From the NCBI GenBank assembly GCA_041746105.1, contig JBGTHP010000028.1:1-57326 (forward strand): 57,326 nt of DNA, in the 5' to 3' direction. Source of the stretch: JBFHRE01 sp041746105. Lineage in GTDB: Bacteria > Actinomycetota > Acidimicrobiia > Spongiisociales > ZC4RG35. The translations under genes and the position numbers were made by a program. Of this stretch, positions 25,803-34,305 are shown piece by piece; position 1 is the first letter of the stretch, and every line of letters starts with the position of its first letter. A model generated the notes under the pieces. That model made no database searches. It had not been told where the DNA came from and saw only the letters and a program-made list of their open reading frames with translations.

Positions 25803-26762
25803 ATGCGTCATCGAGTTGCCACGGTCGTCCTCAACGAGGTCTCGCCTTTCGAGATGGCGGTCCCCTGTGAGATTTTTGGAGAGGGTTACTCGGATGTGGC
25901 CGACCCCTGGTACGAGTTTCGCCTCTGCGCCGGCGAACCAGGGCCGCTCCGAACTTCGCTCGGCTTCACCGTCGATACCGAGTGGGATCTGGGCTCGGTC
26001 GACTGGGCCGACACGGTGATCATTGCGCCAACCACCCAGCGCATCTACCCGGAATCCCTGCTCGACGCAGTACGCAGAGCCCACCACCGCGGGGCGCGCC
26101 TGGTTTCCATCTGCACCGGCGTGTTCGTGCTGGCTGCGGCCGGTCTGCTCGAGGGGAGGAAAGCAACGACTCACTGGATGCACACCGAGGAACTGGCCGA
26201 TTTGCACCCTGGGATCGAGGTCGACCCGTGTGTGCTCTACATCGATGAAGGCGACATCGCCACGTCGGCTGGCACCGCGTCAGGGATAGATTTGTGTCTG
26301 CACCTCGTCCGGAACGACCATGGTGCGGAGGCGGCAAATACCATCGCCCGACGCATGGTGGTGCCTCCCCACCGTGAGGGCGGTCAGGCGCAATACATCG
26401 AGTACCCGATGGTTTCACCCGATCTTGAAGACGATCTATTCGACAGTTCCCTATCCTGGGCTAGAGAGCGGCTGGGCGACCCGATAACAGTAGAACAGTG
26501 GGCCGAACAGGCGGTCATGAGCCCCCGCACATTCGCCAGGCGTTTTCGTGAATCAACCGGGACCACGCCACATCAATGGCTCACAACCGAGCGGGTACGG
26601 CTGGCCCAGCGGTTCCTCGAAACCTCCGACCGCACGATCGACTGGGTCGCAGTTGATGCCGGTTTTGGAACGGCAACAAATATGCGCAAGCACTTCTCCC
26701 GGCTGCTTGGCGTTGCTCCAGGGCGTTATCGCGACGTTTTTCGGCGGGCAGGCGCCGCCTGA
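25803..26762 (+). CDS. GlxA/FtrA-family transcriptional regulator (DJ-1/PfpI domain + AraC HTH)
   Basis: A 319-residue regulator. The N-terminal DJ-1/PfpI-like sensor domain (about residues 1-190) has the elbow SICTGVFVLAAAGLL with a Cys in the nucleophile position. A C-terminal AraC double helix-turn-helix follows (SPRTFARRFRESTGTTPHQWL and the FGTATNMRKHFSRLLG helix). Members of this family respond to small metabolites and usually activate divergent or nearby genes. The promoter is a clear TTGACA type with leaderless spacing. The divergent gene at 25711 is the first candidate target. Confidence 0.92.
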   Translation: MRHRVATVVLNEVSPFEMAVPCEIFGEGYSDVADPWYEFRLCAGEPGPLRTSLGFTVDTEWDLGSVDWADTVIIAPTTQRIYPESLLDAVRRAHHRGARLVSICTGVFVLAAAGLLEGRKATTHWMHTEELADLHPGIEVDPCVLYIDEGDIATSAGTASGIDLCLHLVRNDHGAEAANTIARRMVVPPHREGGQAQYIEYPMVSPDLEDDLFDSSLSWARERLGDPITVEQWAEQAVMSPRTFARRFRESTGTTPHQWLTTERVRLAQRFLETSDRTIDWVAVDAGFGTATNMRKHFSRLLGVAPGRYRDVFRRAGAA

Positions 26763-26780
26763 CATTTCACGGACAGGTTT

Positions 26781-27221
26781 TCAGTTACCGGACTCCTTGT
26801 CGCCAAAAGTGGCCGCCAAACCTGCGATCAGTCGGTTGACCTGATCTTTGGTCAGCCGGGCACCAGGGTGCGCGAGCCGGTATTGAAAAGGCGGCATTGA
26901 TCCATCCCTGACCGTTTCGGCAGCTTCGTCTCCCTCCTGTTCACCGTCCCACTCCGAGAAGTTGAGTTCGTCCCGTCCCGAGTCCACATCCCGCTGTAGC
27001 GCCCACGACATCGGGGCGATGTTGGAGTACCACGGCCATTCGGTCTCGTTACTGTGGCAATCGAAACAAGCCGCAACCGCCAGCGTCCGGGTCTCTCGAG
27101 AATCCCAGACTGGCTCGACGAGCACGGGAGGATTGGTGTGCTCTCGCCCATACGGCACAGCCTGGACCACGATCAGTGCGATCGCGCCTGCGATGGATAC
27201 AGTCTTCAACCATCGCCTCAT
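26781..27221 (-). CDS. Membrane-anchored heme-binding (c-type) protein
   Basis: A 146-residue protein with an N-terminal membrane anchor (SIAGAIALIVVQAV) and the heme-attachment motif CFDCH near residue 53. The segment NETEWPWYSNIAPMSW, together with a Met in MPPFQYRLAHP, is typical of the bacterial heme-binding domain family distantly related to cytochrome c. It is probably exposed outside the membrane. It is not clustered with respiratory genes. It converges with the regulator gene, whose stop lies 18 bp away. Confidence 0.85.
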   Translation of the reverse strand: MRRWLKTVSIAGAIALIVVQAVPYGREHTNPPVLVEPVWDSRETRTLAVAACFDCHSNETEWPWYSNIAPMSWALQRDVDSGRDELNFSEWDGEQEGDEAAETVRDGSMPPFQYRLAHPGARLTKDQVNRLIAGLAATFGDKESGN

Positions 27222-27240
27222 GTTGCGATGTTAGATCCGG

Positions 27241-27612
27241 TCAGAGGTGGTGACCGACCCTGATGAGATTGCCGGAAGGGTCCGTCAGCGAGAACTCCCG
27301 CATTCCCCATGGTTGGTCTTCGATCAACCCAACGCTCGAATCTTCATCCGCCCACGTCCGATGCCAGGCGTCGGCGTCCTCTACGTGCAGATAACAGCTG
27401 GCGGCATTCGCCGATGGTTCAAACGAGCACAGCCTGAGGTGGAACAGCTCATGACCCCCTTGTAGGACCCATGCATACCCTTCGTCGTAGACGGTGACCT
27501 CGAAGCCGAGATTGCGATAGAACGACACAGCTGACTCCAACTCGACCACCGGAAGCACCGGCGTCCCCATCACATGCTGAGTCGGAATCTGGTTGTTCAT
27601 ATCCGTCACCAT
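27241..27612 (-). CDS. VOC-family/bleomycin-resistance-like protein
   Basis: A 123-residue single-domain protein of the vicinal oxygen chelate fold. VLPVVELESAVSFYRNLGFEV forms the first module and FSLTDPSGNLIRVGHHL the last. It may sequester or modify a small molecule; the ligand is unknown. Its start (ATG 27612 or ATG 27600) lies only 26-38 bp from the divergent kinase gene, so the two promoters must overlap and may be co-regulated. Confidence 0.85.
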   Translation of the reverse strand: MVTDMNNQIPTQHVMGTPVLPVVELESAVSFYRNLGFEVTVYDEGYAWVLQGGHELFHLRLCSFEPSANAASCYLHVEDADAWHRTWADEDSSVGLIEDQPWGMREFSLTDPSGNLIRVGHHL

Positions 27613-27638
27613 ACGGGATTACGCCATGATGAGGCCTG

Positions 27639-28529
27639 ATGTCCCATCAGAAGATGCACAGAGACGAGCTCGATATCGACTTGGCCGTCGTACGGCGGCT
27701 CATTGCCGGTCAGTTTCCGACCTGGTCCGACCTCCTGCTGAGTCCGGTCGCCTCGATAGGTACCGATAATGCCTTGTTTCGGCTCGGTTCGAACATGCTG
27801 GTGCGTCTGCCGAGGATCGATTGGGCGACCGCAAGTGTCGAAAAGGAGCACATCTGGCTCCCTCGAATCGCACCACTTCTGCCGGTTCCAATCCCGGTTC
27901 CACTGGCAAAGGGACAACCAACAGAAGAATATCCCTGGGCGTGGTCGGTCTATAGCTGGCTCGACGGGGTCTGTCCGTCGGAGGTTTCTGCCGATCTGGG
28001 CGACCTGGCGAATGATCTGGGTGAGTTTGTGGCGGCGTTGGGCGCCGTCGACCTCCCTGAGGGCCCAAGTTCCGGTCGTGGAGGACCGCTCGCCTCTCGG
28101 AACACTGCGACCCGTGCTGCGATAAGTGCCCTCCACGCAGAAGTAGATGGAGTCCGCGTAACCGCCATATGGGAGGAGTCTCTGGCGGCACCGATCTGGC
28201 ACGGACCGCCGGTTTGGGTACACGGCGACCTTCTGCCCGGCAATGTTCTGGTCTGTGGACGGCGGCTGTGCGGCGTGATCGACTTTGCAGGGTTGGGGAT
28301 CGGCGACCCGGCTTGCGACATGCTCCCCGCATGGAGTCTGTTCTCGGGAAACGATCGTCGGATGTTTCGGGTTGCGACCGGCGCGGACGATGCCACCTGG
28401 AGTCGGGGTCGGGGCTGGGCGCTCTCGATAGCGTTGATCATCCTCCCGTACTACCGAGATACCAACCCAGGGCTGTCACGAATAGCCTCAACCATCGTCG
28501 GTGAAGTGCTCGACGATGCAGCCACATAG
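27639..28529 (+). CDS. Aminoglycoside phosphotransferase (APH)-family kinase
   Basis: A 296-residue protein-kinase-like fold enzyme. It has the N-lobe segment GTDNALFRLGSNMLVRLPR with the ATP-anchoring Arg position, the catalytic loop VHGDLLPGN and the metal motif VIDFAGLGIGD. APH-family enzymes phosphorylate antibiotics, sugars or amino alcohols, and many environmental members are not resistance genes. It is paired divergently with a bleomycin-resistance-fold gene. A 6-bp hairpin (ACAGAG-GGG-CTCTGT, 28531-28545) follows the stop. Confidence 0.85.
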   Translation: MSHQKMHRDELDIDLAVVRRLIAGQFPTWSDLLLSPVASIGTDNALFRLGSNMLVRLPRIDWATASVEKEHIWLPRIAPLLPVPIPVPLAKGQPTEEYPWAWSVYSWLDGVCPSEVSADLGDLANDLGEFVAALGAVDLPEGPSSGRGGPLASRNTATRAAISALHAEVDGVRVTAIWEESLAAPIWHGPPVWVHGDLLPGNVLVCGRRLCGVIDFAGLGIGDPACDMLPAWSLFSGNDRRMFRVATGADDATWSRGRGWALSIALIILPYYRDTNPGLSRIASTIVGEVLDDAAT

Positions 28530-28563
28530 GACAGAGGGGCTCTGTACTACCTCAGGAGCGTGC

Positions 28564-29151
28564 TCAACTCAACCACGTCAGAACAAGTCCCCGTAGTCGG
28601 TCGATTCCGGTCCCTTTTGCGGCGCTCACCCAAATCGGATCGGTTGGTTCGAGGAAACATTTGGCGGCGAGGTCCTTTTTTCGCTGGTCGCGAGTCGACG
28701 ACTTGACCTTGTCGTGTTTGGTGACGACCACGGAGTGAGGCAACGCGTTGGAGCGAAGCCACGCGAGCATCTGAATGTCAAGGGGTGTTGGTCCCACCTC
28801 TCCGTCAACGAGAACGGCGATCATTCGGAGGTTGTCGCGCTCGAGAAGGTATCCCTCGATCATTTTCTGCCAGCGGACTCGATCCTTGGCCGGCGCCTTG
28901 GCGTACCCGTAACCCGGCAGATCGACCAGAGTCCCGACATCACCGACCGAAAACAGATTGATCAACCGAGTTCGCCCAGGGGTCTTGGAGACATGCGCCA
29001 ATTGCCGGTGGTTGGCCAAAGCATTGATCAAGGTCGATTTGCCGACATTGGACCGGCCAACGAAGGCCACCTCTGCCCGGGTGTCGGTGAGTTGCTCCAT
29101 CGCCTGGGCTGATTGGAGGAAGGAAACCTGGAGGGGTGACACCGCCGACAT
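28564..29151 (-). CDS. engB: Ribosome biogenesis GTPase YsxC/EngB
   Basis: A 195-residue small GTPase. G1 is GRSNVGKST, G2 includes the Thr in KTPGRTRLIN, G3 is DLPGYGYAKAP, G4 is TKHDK and G5 is SAAKGTG. This order and the GYGYAK segment are diagnostic for EngB/YsxC, which assists assembly of the large ribosomal subunit. Length is normal. It is the one clear housekeeping gene in this part of the window. Confidence 0.95.
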   Translation of the reverse strand: MSAVSPLQVSFLQSAQAMEQLTDTRAEVAFVGRSNVGKSTLINALANHRQLAHVSKTPGRTRLINLFSVGDVGTLVDLPGYGYAKAPAKDRVRWQKMIEGYLLERDNLRMIAVLVDGEVGPTPLDIQMLAWLRSNALPHSVVVTKHDKVKSSTRDQRKKDLAAKCFLEPTDPIWVSAAKGTGIDRLRGLVLTWLS

Positions 29152-29357
29152 TGCGGGTCACGATATCGGACAGTCCAGAGCATGTTGAAGCCCGGCCTCA
29201 GGCGGTCACTCCGGAGGCCGGGCACAATTCGTGGTCGGGCACTGCCTCCGGGACCGGAATTCGTTTCCTGACGGGACTTCCTCGACCGCCCGGTCGATCA
29301 ATTCCATGTGGTTGCCCGCGGCCCGAAAGGTCGGAACACCGGGCGATGTCAGGCGGT

Positions 29358-30122
29358 CTAACTGTTGACGGTTATCTGGCCACCCATGCCCGATGTCCCA
29401 TCGTGGTGAAGCGTGCAGATATATTCGTAGGTGCCCGGTTCCACCCCAGAGAGATCGATCGAAGTTTCGTTCCCTGGCCCGACAACAACCGCGATATTCA
29501 AGGCATCCGATGTGAAGTCGTGTACGAAGAGATCGGAATTCCTGACCAGAAGCGTCCCATCGGCATCCACCGTGGCCGCTGCAGGAACAAACTCGAATTG
29601 GCTCATGTCGACCAGAGTGGACCCACTGGCGATATCGGCAGCCACCGTTTCTCTCGTCGCGAAGTAACCGACCGTCGAGACGACCGCCAGCAGTCCGATG
29701 ACCGCAAGCACCGAACGCTGCAGACGTCCAGAACCACCGGCTGAGCCTCCACGAGCGATGCCTTTGACCCCTCCCAACAACGAGAGGATGACGCCAAACA
29801 CGTACACGAGTCCAACGATGAACTCGACCGGGCTGAACAAATGCAAGATGCCGAAGCCGAGGAAGAACACGGCGAGTGACAGGATCGAAACGACGAGACC
29901 CACTGCTTTGGCCCATCTTTTACCGGAACTGCGCACCAAAAAGGTCGCTCCCACCGCCGCGATCGCGAGGACTCCGAACATTCCGGCGTCATCGCCGTCG
30001 AACATGAGGAAGGTTATCGCCAGGACCGCAACGAGCGCTACCGAGATCAGCCCGAGGCCAAAAGCCTGAGTAGAACCCCGTGTCGTCGTGGTCATTGGTT
30101 TTGGTGTGGTGTCGGTCTGCAC
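29358..30122 (-). CDS. Membrane protein with C-terminal cupredoxin domain
   Basis: A 254-residue protein. Residues up to about 160 contain four to five hydrophobic segments. The rest is an exported plastocyanin-like domain with copper ligands His in LFVHDF, then Cys, His and Met in YICTLHHDGTSGMGG, so a type 1 blue copper site is predicted. The GTG at 30122 is chosen because AAGGAGG lies 6 nt before it. It could carry electrons at the membrane surface. It lies at the end of the minus-strand block that also encodes an FAD oxidoreductase and cyclases. Confidence 0.83.
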   Translation of the reverse strand: MQTDTTPKPMTTTTRGSTQAFGLGLISVALVAVLAITFLMFDGDDAGMFGVLAIAAVGATFLVRSSGKRWAKAVGLVVSILSLAVFFLGFGILHLFSPVEFIVGLVYVFGVILSLLGGVKGIARGGSAGGSGRLQRSVLAVIGLLAVVSTVGYFATRETVAADIASGSTLVDMSQFEFVPAAATVDADGTLLVRNSDLFVHDFTSDALNIAVVVGPGNETSIDLSGVEPGTYEYICTLHHDGTSGMGGQITVNS

Positions 30123-30251
30123 GTTCGTCCTCCTTTTTCCAGCCATCCGCCGCGGCCGCGTGCCTCCCGGCCGCGATGGAACAACGTTGAGCGACAACCG
30201 TTACCTGACCGCTACGAGTTGGACTGATCGATGGAGCGACGGGAATCACTC

Positions 30252-31082
30252 TCAGCCGGTAGGGTCGAGCGGCACCTCGAACAGCCTGACGGGATCATCG
30301 AATCCTTTGAGCGCGAAATGGCCCTGGTCGTTGAAGACGATCGGCTTGCCGACGGACAACTCCCTCACGGCGCTCGACACCAGGATCTGACCAGGAGCAG
30401 CTTGAGCGCATATCCGGGCCGCCAGATTCACCGCGGCACCAAACAGATCCTTCTGTTCGCTCACCGGTTCTCCGGCGCTGATCCCGATGCAGACCCGAGG
30501 CTCAGCCGATTCGGGCGGAAGCGGTTCACTGAACCCGGTCTGGATCTGACGTGCACAATCGACTGCCGTGCTGACGTAGTTGAAAGACGCAAGAATGCCG
30601 TCCCCGGTGTGTTTCACTTCTCGACCGCCACAGGCGATGAGTGCCGACCGGACGATTTCATCATGCCGCCGGAGGACATCCATGGCCCGATCATCACCGA
30701 GTCGACTGCTGATTTCTGTGGATCCGGCGATGTCGGTGAACATGATCGCCCTGAGCCCCGTATCGACCTCGGAGTTGTCGTTCCGAGCGATGTTCGGCAC
30801 GTTCTTCTCCCAATTGCCCATGAAACTGCTGACGGTCGGTCGCTCGACTTCGATCATCCTGTTCGCAAGCAACCCGTGCGACTCCTTGTGAACCCTGACA
30901 GCCAGTTCTTGAGACGGGGCGTCGACGAGACAGAAGCCATGCCCTTCTCCGCTGTTGAACCAGAAAGTGAGAAACTGAACGCCGTATCGATCCTGGATCT
31001 CGAGGTCCCGCTGATGGGCGCTCTTCAGGTCTTCTTCGGTCACATCGCCGAGGTTTTCGTGAATGTCCATGAAGATTGGCAT
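30252..31082 (-). CDS. DUF4242 domain fused to class III adenylate cyclase
   Basis: A 276-residue two-domain protein. Residues 1-80 form a DUF4242 ferredoxin-like domain, the family including the small nickel-binding actinobacterial protein SCO4226 (MPIFMDIHENLGDVT, GEGHGFCLVDAPS). Residues 110-275 are a class III cyclase with both metal Asp residues (D117, D161), the purine-recognition Lys157 and Asp212, and Asn219/Arg223, so adenylate cyclase activity is predicted. The ATG at 31082 fits the DUF4242 N-terminus; the open frame upstream to 31451 is not used. The fusion suggests metal- or ligand-gated cAMP synthesis. Confidence 0.85.
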   Translation of the reverse strand: MPIFMDIHENLGDVTEEDLKSAHQRDLEIQDRYGVQFLTFWFNSGEGHGFCLVDAPSQELAVRVHKESHGLLANRMIEVERPTVSSFMGNWEKNVPNIARNDNSEVDTGLRAIMFTDIAGSTEISSRLGDDRAMDVLRRHDEIVRSALIACGGREVKHTGDGILASFNYVSTAVDCARQIQTGFSEPLPPESAEPRVCIGISAGEPVSEQKDLFGAAVNLAARICAQAAPGQILVSSAVRELSVGKPIVFNDQGHFALKGFDDPVRLFEVPLDPTG

Positions 31083-31195
31083 CCATGCGACGTTAGCCCG
31101 GTTCCGCCCCGCCAACGGGAGGTCCCAACCGCAATGGCAGGCCGCCGGACTCATCCATGGATCGTTGCCGCAGGAACGCCGCCGATCGCCGAGGG

Positions 31196-32302
31196 TCAAA
31201 CCGTGGCAAAGGCATCCTTTTCCACGCGCTCTTTGAACTGAACCAGAGCCATCGCCACTCCAGCCATCAGTTTCGGGAGGACAGCGGGAAAGACCGCCCT
31301 GGCGACAATAGACCCTGTGGGGCGAGCTGCTGCCATGGTCAGCTTGGTACCGCTTTCGGTGGGCTCGAGGGTGTAGTCCACCAGCAGATAGATGGTCGAT
31401 CCTGGAACGTGGATCAAGTCGTTTGTGAGCAGGCGTGTGAAGGGAAGCCATTCCAGAACGAGCGAAGACACAACGGTGTCACCGTGATAACACCTGTAAA
31501 CGTCTCCCCGGCCCAGCCTTCCGGTTCCCGGTCGGGCCAACTCCTGGCGGTCGGAGCCGATCAACATCCTTCGGTACTCAGGGTCTGTCAGGAAACCCCA
31601 CACTCTCTCAACAGGCAGTGCGATTTCGACAGAATCCTTGCCCTTGACCTCGGACTCCGGAATCTGGATGACCGATCGGTTGCGGGCGGCCTGCCACACG
31701 GGCGCCATGTCTGCCACCCAACACTCCACTTGACCCGTGTCGTACTCCTCGTGATGACGGACCCACGCCGACACGAGGTGTTCGGCACCAAGGGCCGTGA
31801 CCGCAGGGTCGGTATAGAGGGCGTACGCTCCGATCCCGGTCGTGGCTGTCACCGAGTTTTTGGCCAAACGATGAGCCACGTTTACATCAGTGCCTACCAA
31901 CTCCCGATACTGCCCGATGGACTGGATCAAGAACTCGCCGTGGTGGATGATGAATTTCAGATCAAGCCCGCCGATGTTGGCGCAGGCTTTGCAGTCACAG
32001 TGACTGTTCATCACTATTTGTTCGATAGCCCGGCGAAATGCGATGTAGATGTCTTCGATCATCTCCACGAAGGTCTGGCCGCCCAAGGAACCGGTATCGA
32101 TCCCATAACTGAACACCGCATCCCCTTCGAGCCGCGAGATCGCGAGAGGCGGCCGGGTGCCCGCAACAAGTACAGACATGAGATCAGAGAGGATGCCGTG
32201 GGCGTGTTCCAACTCCGACTCTTTGAGAAACGCCGTGTAGCCAGATATGTCGGCGATCAAGAGGATGCCGGTAGAGGGTCTGGAAGGAGACGGCGTCGGC
32301 AT
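31196..32302 (-). CDS. DUF2652 (cyclase-like) protein with C-terminal SRPBCC domain
   Basis: A 368-residue protein. The N-terminal DUF2652 region keeps the class III cyclase pattern: D18 in ADISGYT, D61 in EGDAVFSY and N141/R145 in GTDVNVAHRL. It also has a Cys-rich insert, CDCKAC, at 102-107 that may bind metal. Residues from about 220 form an SRPBCC/START-like hydrophobic pocket (VEIALPVERVWGFLTDPEYRRML). The whole may link a bound lipid-like ligand to nucleotide signalling. It lies directly upstream of the DUF4242-cyclase gene and downstream of an FAD oxidoreductase. Confidence 0.82.
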   Translation of the reverse strand: MPTPSPSRPSTGILLIADISGYTAFLKESELEHAHGILSDLMSVLVAGTRPPLAISRLEGDAVFSYGIDTGSLGGQTFVEMIEDIYIAFRRAIEQIVMNSHCDCKACANIGGLDLKFIIHHGEFLIQSIGQYRELVGTDVNVAHRLAKNSVTATTGIGAYALYTDPAVTALGAEHLVSAWVRHHEEYDTGQVECWVADMAPVWQAARNRSVIQIPESEVKGKDSVEIALPVERVWGFLTDPEYRRMLIGSDRQELARPGTGRLGRGDVYRCYHGDTVVSSLVLEWLPFTRLLTNDLIHVPGSTIYLLVDYTLEPTESGTKLTMAAARPTGSIVARAVFPAVLPKLMAGVAMALVQFKERVEKDAFATV

Positions 32303-32381
32303 AGGCTTTTCACGCTAGCGAGCGATAGCACCGCTTGAGACCCGACGTTCGAGATGTTGGTCAATCGGCAACCGTCGACCC

Positions 32382-33554
32382 TCAACCCCCGGCAGTCGCG
32401 CCAACCGGCTCGAGAACGGACAAGATCACCTCGCACTCCTCGCGAACAGCGGCGCCGATGTTCCTCATGCTGTTCGACGCCACTTCAGCGGACCAGTCAT
32501 AACGAGCCAGGTTGAGGGATTCGAGATAGATCGGGCGGGAAAGGGCATCCCGAATCCGTACGAAGCGCTCAAATGGAGCCGTATCACCGTCTCCAGACTG
32601 GAGCCAGACATGTATGGCGTCCGCCGCGAGTTCGGCGTCACGAAGTGCGTCGCTTATCCCATGGGACGAAATCGGATCTTTGGTGTACCCGGAGTCGCCA
32701 ACAAGCACCCACCCTGGACCGAACGGTTTTCGGATGAACCCCGGAAGTCCGCTCGTTCCCCGAAAGGGCGACACTCGACTGCCGGCCCCGACCTTGGCGG
32801 CCAGGTCGGCGCCGGCTTTCGTCACGAGTCGCATGAACTCGTCCTCCGGGTCTACTCGAAAGCGGTTCATCTCGTTTCGCGGACGCCCTGCAAACACGCA
32901 CACCTCGTTGTCGTTCGTCGGGATGATGCCGGCATTGACGCCTGGTGTGAATTGGAACCAGCATGCGGAACTGTCGATGCCCGTGTAATAGGCATAGTGG
33001 ACCGCATTTGTCGGCTCGTGCCATGACAAGGTGGGTGCTTCGACGAGTTCTCCGATTCTGGAACTGAATCCGTCGGCGCCTAGGACGATCCGCGAGTGAA
33101 CCTCCGTGCGACCACTCGGTGACTCGATCACAACCCCTGTCACAGTGCCGGTATGACTCCTTATGAGTTCCACCACACGGCTTTGCCCGGCAAAGGCGAC
33201 GCCGGCGGCCTCCGCCGCCGCCAGGAGAATCCCGTCGAGCAAGACTCTCCGGGGCGCGTATAAGGCTTCGATCCCGTATTCGGACCGAAGCACAAAATCC
33301 ACGCGCTCTTCTCCGAAGCCGAGCCTCAACTTGTGGATCGGAGGGGTCCCGATGTCGACTATGGCGTCGAGGAGTCCCCAGCGTCGCAGTTGAAGGAGAC
33401 CCGACTTGAGGACCACATGGGTCGAGATGGTGTCCGACGGCAGATTCAGACGGTCGACCATCAGCACCCGGTGTCCATATCTCGCAAGAAGCATCGCGGA
33501 GGACGCGCCCGCCACTCGACCCCCAACCACGACCACATCGTATTCATCGCTCAC
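32382..33554 (-). CDS. FAD-dependent oxidoreductase (geranylgeranyl-reductase/PHBH-like)
   Basis: A 390-residue flavoprotein. The FAD dinucleotide-binding motif is VVVVGGRVAGASSAMLLARYG at the N-terminus, the second FAD motif is VLVGDSGYTKDPISSHGISDAL, and RIVLGADGFSSRIG is the middle motif. This architecture covers geranylgeranyl reductases and flavin hydroxylases acting on hydrophobic substrates. The start is GTG 33554 with AAGGAGG upstream. It lies 57 bp downstream of the OsmC gene on the same strand and probably belongs to the same transcript. Confidence 0.88.
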   Translation of the reverse strand: MSDEYDVVVVGGRVAGASSAMLLARYGHRVLMVDRLNLPSDTISTHVVLKSGLLQLRRWGLLDAIVDIGTPPIHKLRLGFGEERVDFVLRSEYGIEALYAPRRVLLDGILLAAAEAAGVAFAGQSRVVELIRSHTGTVTGVVIESPSGRTEVHSRIVLGADGFSSRIGELVEAPTLSWHEPTNAVHYAYYTGIDSSACWFQFTPGVNAGIIPTNDNEVCVFAGRPRNEMNRFRVDPEDEFMRLVTKAGADLAAKVGAGSRVSPFRGTSGLPGFIRKPFGPGWVLVGDSGYTKDPISSHGISDALRDAELAADAIHVWLQSGDGDTAPFERFVRIRDALSRPIYLESLNLARYDWSAEVASNSMRNIGAAVREECEVILSVLEPVGATAGG

Positions 33555-33611
33555 ATCTCCTCCTTTCGGTGATGAGGGGCGCAGCCCGGCTGGCCGCGCC
33601 CCTCACTTCGG

Positions 33612-34169
33612 TCACGACTCGACGGTCACCGAAACGGCAGTGCCGTTGGTGATGACGTCGTAGACCGCCGACCGCGCAATCGACCGGGTGACGATTCCCG
33701 CGAGTTCTTCTGCCTCGGCATCGCCTTCGATGCGGAGACGAACTGCGATTTGCTGGTAGCCGTTTCGGACATTGCTGTCGATACCAAGCAAACCGACCAG
33801 GTCGATATCGCCTTCCACACTCGACTCGACCCTCGTGAGATCGATACCGCGGGCAGCGGCAATGTTTCCGATTCCCGCAGTGAGGCACGCAGCAAGCGCA
33901 TGCAGCAAGAATTCGGCCGGCGTCGGACCATTGTCCGATCCGACCAGCTGCAGCGGATGATCGGCGTCATAGCTACGTGTTTCGGTGTGGTTCTGCTCGG
34001 AGCCGAGTCCGAAGAAGCCGTCGATCACTGAACGACTGTGCGTTCCCCGAACCCACTCGTTGACTGCTCGAAACTGGAATCTGGCAGCAGCAGGTGTCGC
34101 CTTCACCGCGTCGAGCGCCCCAAACAAGGCGGCGGTGTCGACTCCATTGCGGATGGTTGTTGTAGTCAT
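33612..34169 (-). CDS. OsmC/Ohr-family thiol peroxidase-like protein
   Basis: A 185-residue protein of the OsmC family, thiol-dependent enzymes that reduce organic peroxides. Recognisable segments are DHPLQLVGSDNGPTPAEFLLHALAACLTAGIGNIAAARGI, with the conserved Cys at the start of the long helix, and LTRVESSVEGDIDLVGLLG. The second active-site Cys, usual near the N-terminal Glu-Cys region, is not evident, as in several actinobacterial OsmC-like proteins. The ATG at 34169 has GAGAGGA 4 nt upstream. A palindrome that also occurs in front of the tetR gene lies 77 bp before the start. Confidence 0.86.
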   Translation of the reverse strand: MTTTTIRNGVDTAALFGALDAVKATPAAARFQFRAVNEWVRGTHSRSVIDGFFGLGSEQNHTETRSYDADHPLQLVGSDNGPTPAEFLLHALAACLTAGIGNIAAARGIDLTRVESSVEGDIDLVGLLGIDSNVRNGYQQIAVRLRIEGDAEAEELAGIVTRSIARSAVYDVITNGTAVSVTVES

Positions 34170-34245
34170 GTTGTCCTCTCTCGTAGTTGGGTGGTGTCTC
34201 TGCCGATGTCGGCTCGGAGGTGCTCGGACTCGATCTGCGCTTAGG

Positions 34246-34261
34246 TCGGTCGTTCGACCGA
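34246..34261 (-). promoter_or_regulatory. Predicted TetR operator upstream of osmC
   Basis: The perfect palindrome TCGGTCG-TT-CGACCGA has the same 7-bp half-sites and 2-bp spacing as the palindrome at 37954-37969 in front of the tetR gene at 37331-37921. It lies between the hydrolase-glycosyltransferase stop and the osmC start. No clear -35/-10 pair could be assigned. Confidence 0.7.
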
Positions 34262-34305
34262 AACCTTGAGCACAGCCATGGAACAACGGGCTCATCGATT
34301 GGACC

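Noticed and set aside
28531..28545. ACAGAG-GGG-CTCTGT hairpin as a terminator
   Set aside because: A short stem with no T tract; mentioned with the APH gene but not called.
29206..29916. Minus-strand 236-codon frame overlapping the cupredoxin gene
   Set aside because: The composition is Arg/Gly/His-rich with no motif, and it overlaps out of frame a protein with copper ligands and a strong ribosome-binding site.
31157..32338. Plus-strand 393-codon frame opposite the DUF2652 gene
   Set aside because: The opposite strand encodes a protein with recognisable domains and cyclase residues; this frame has no family features.
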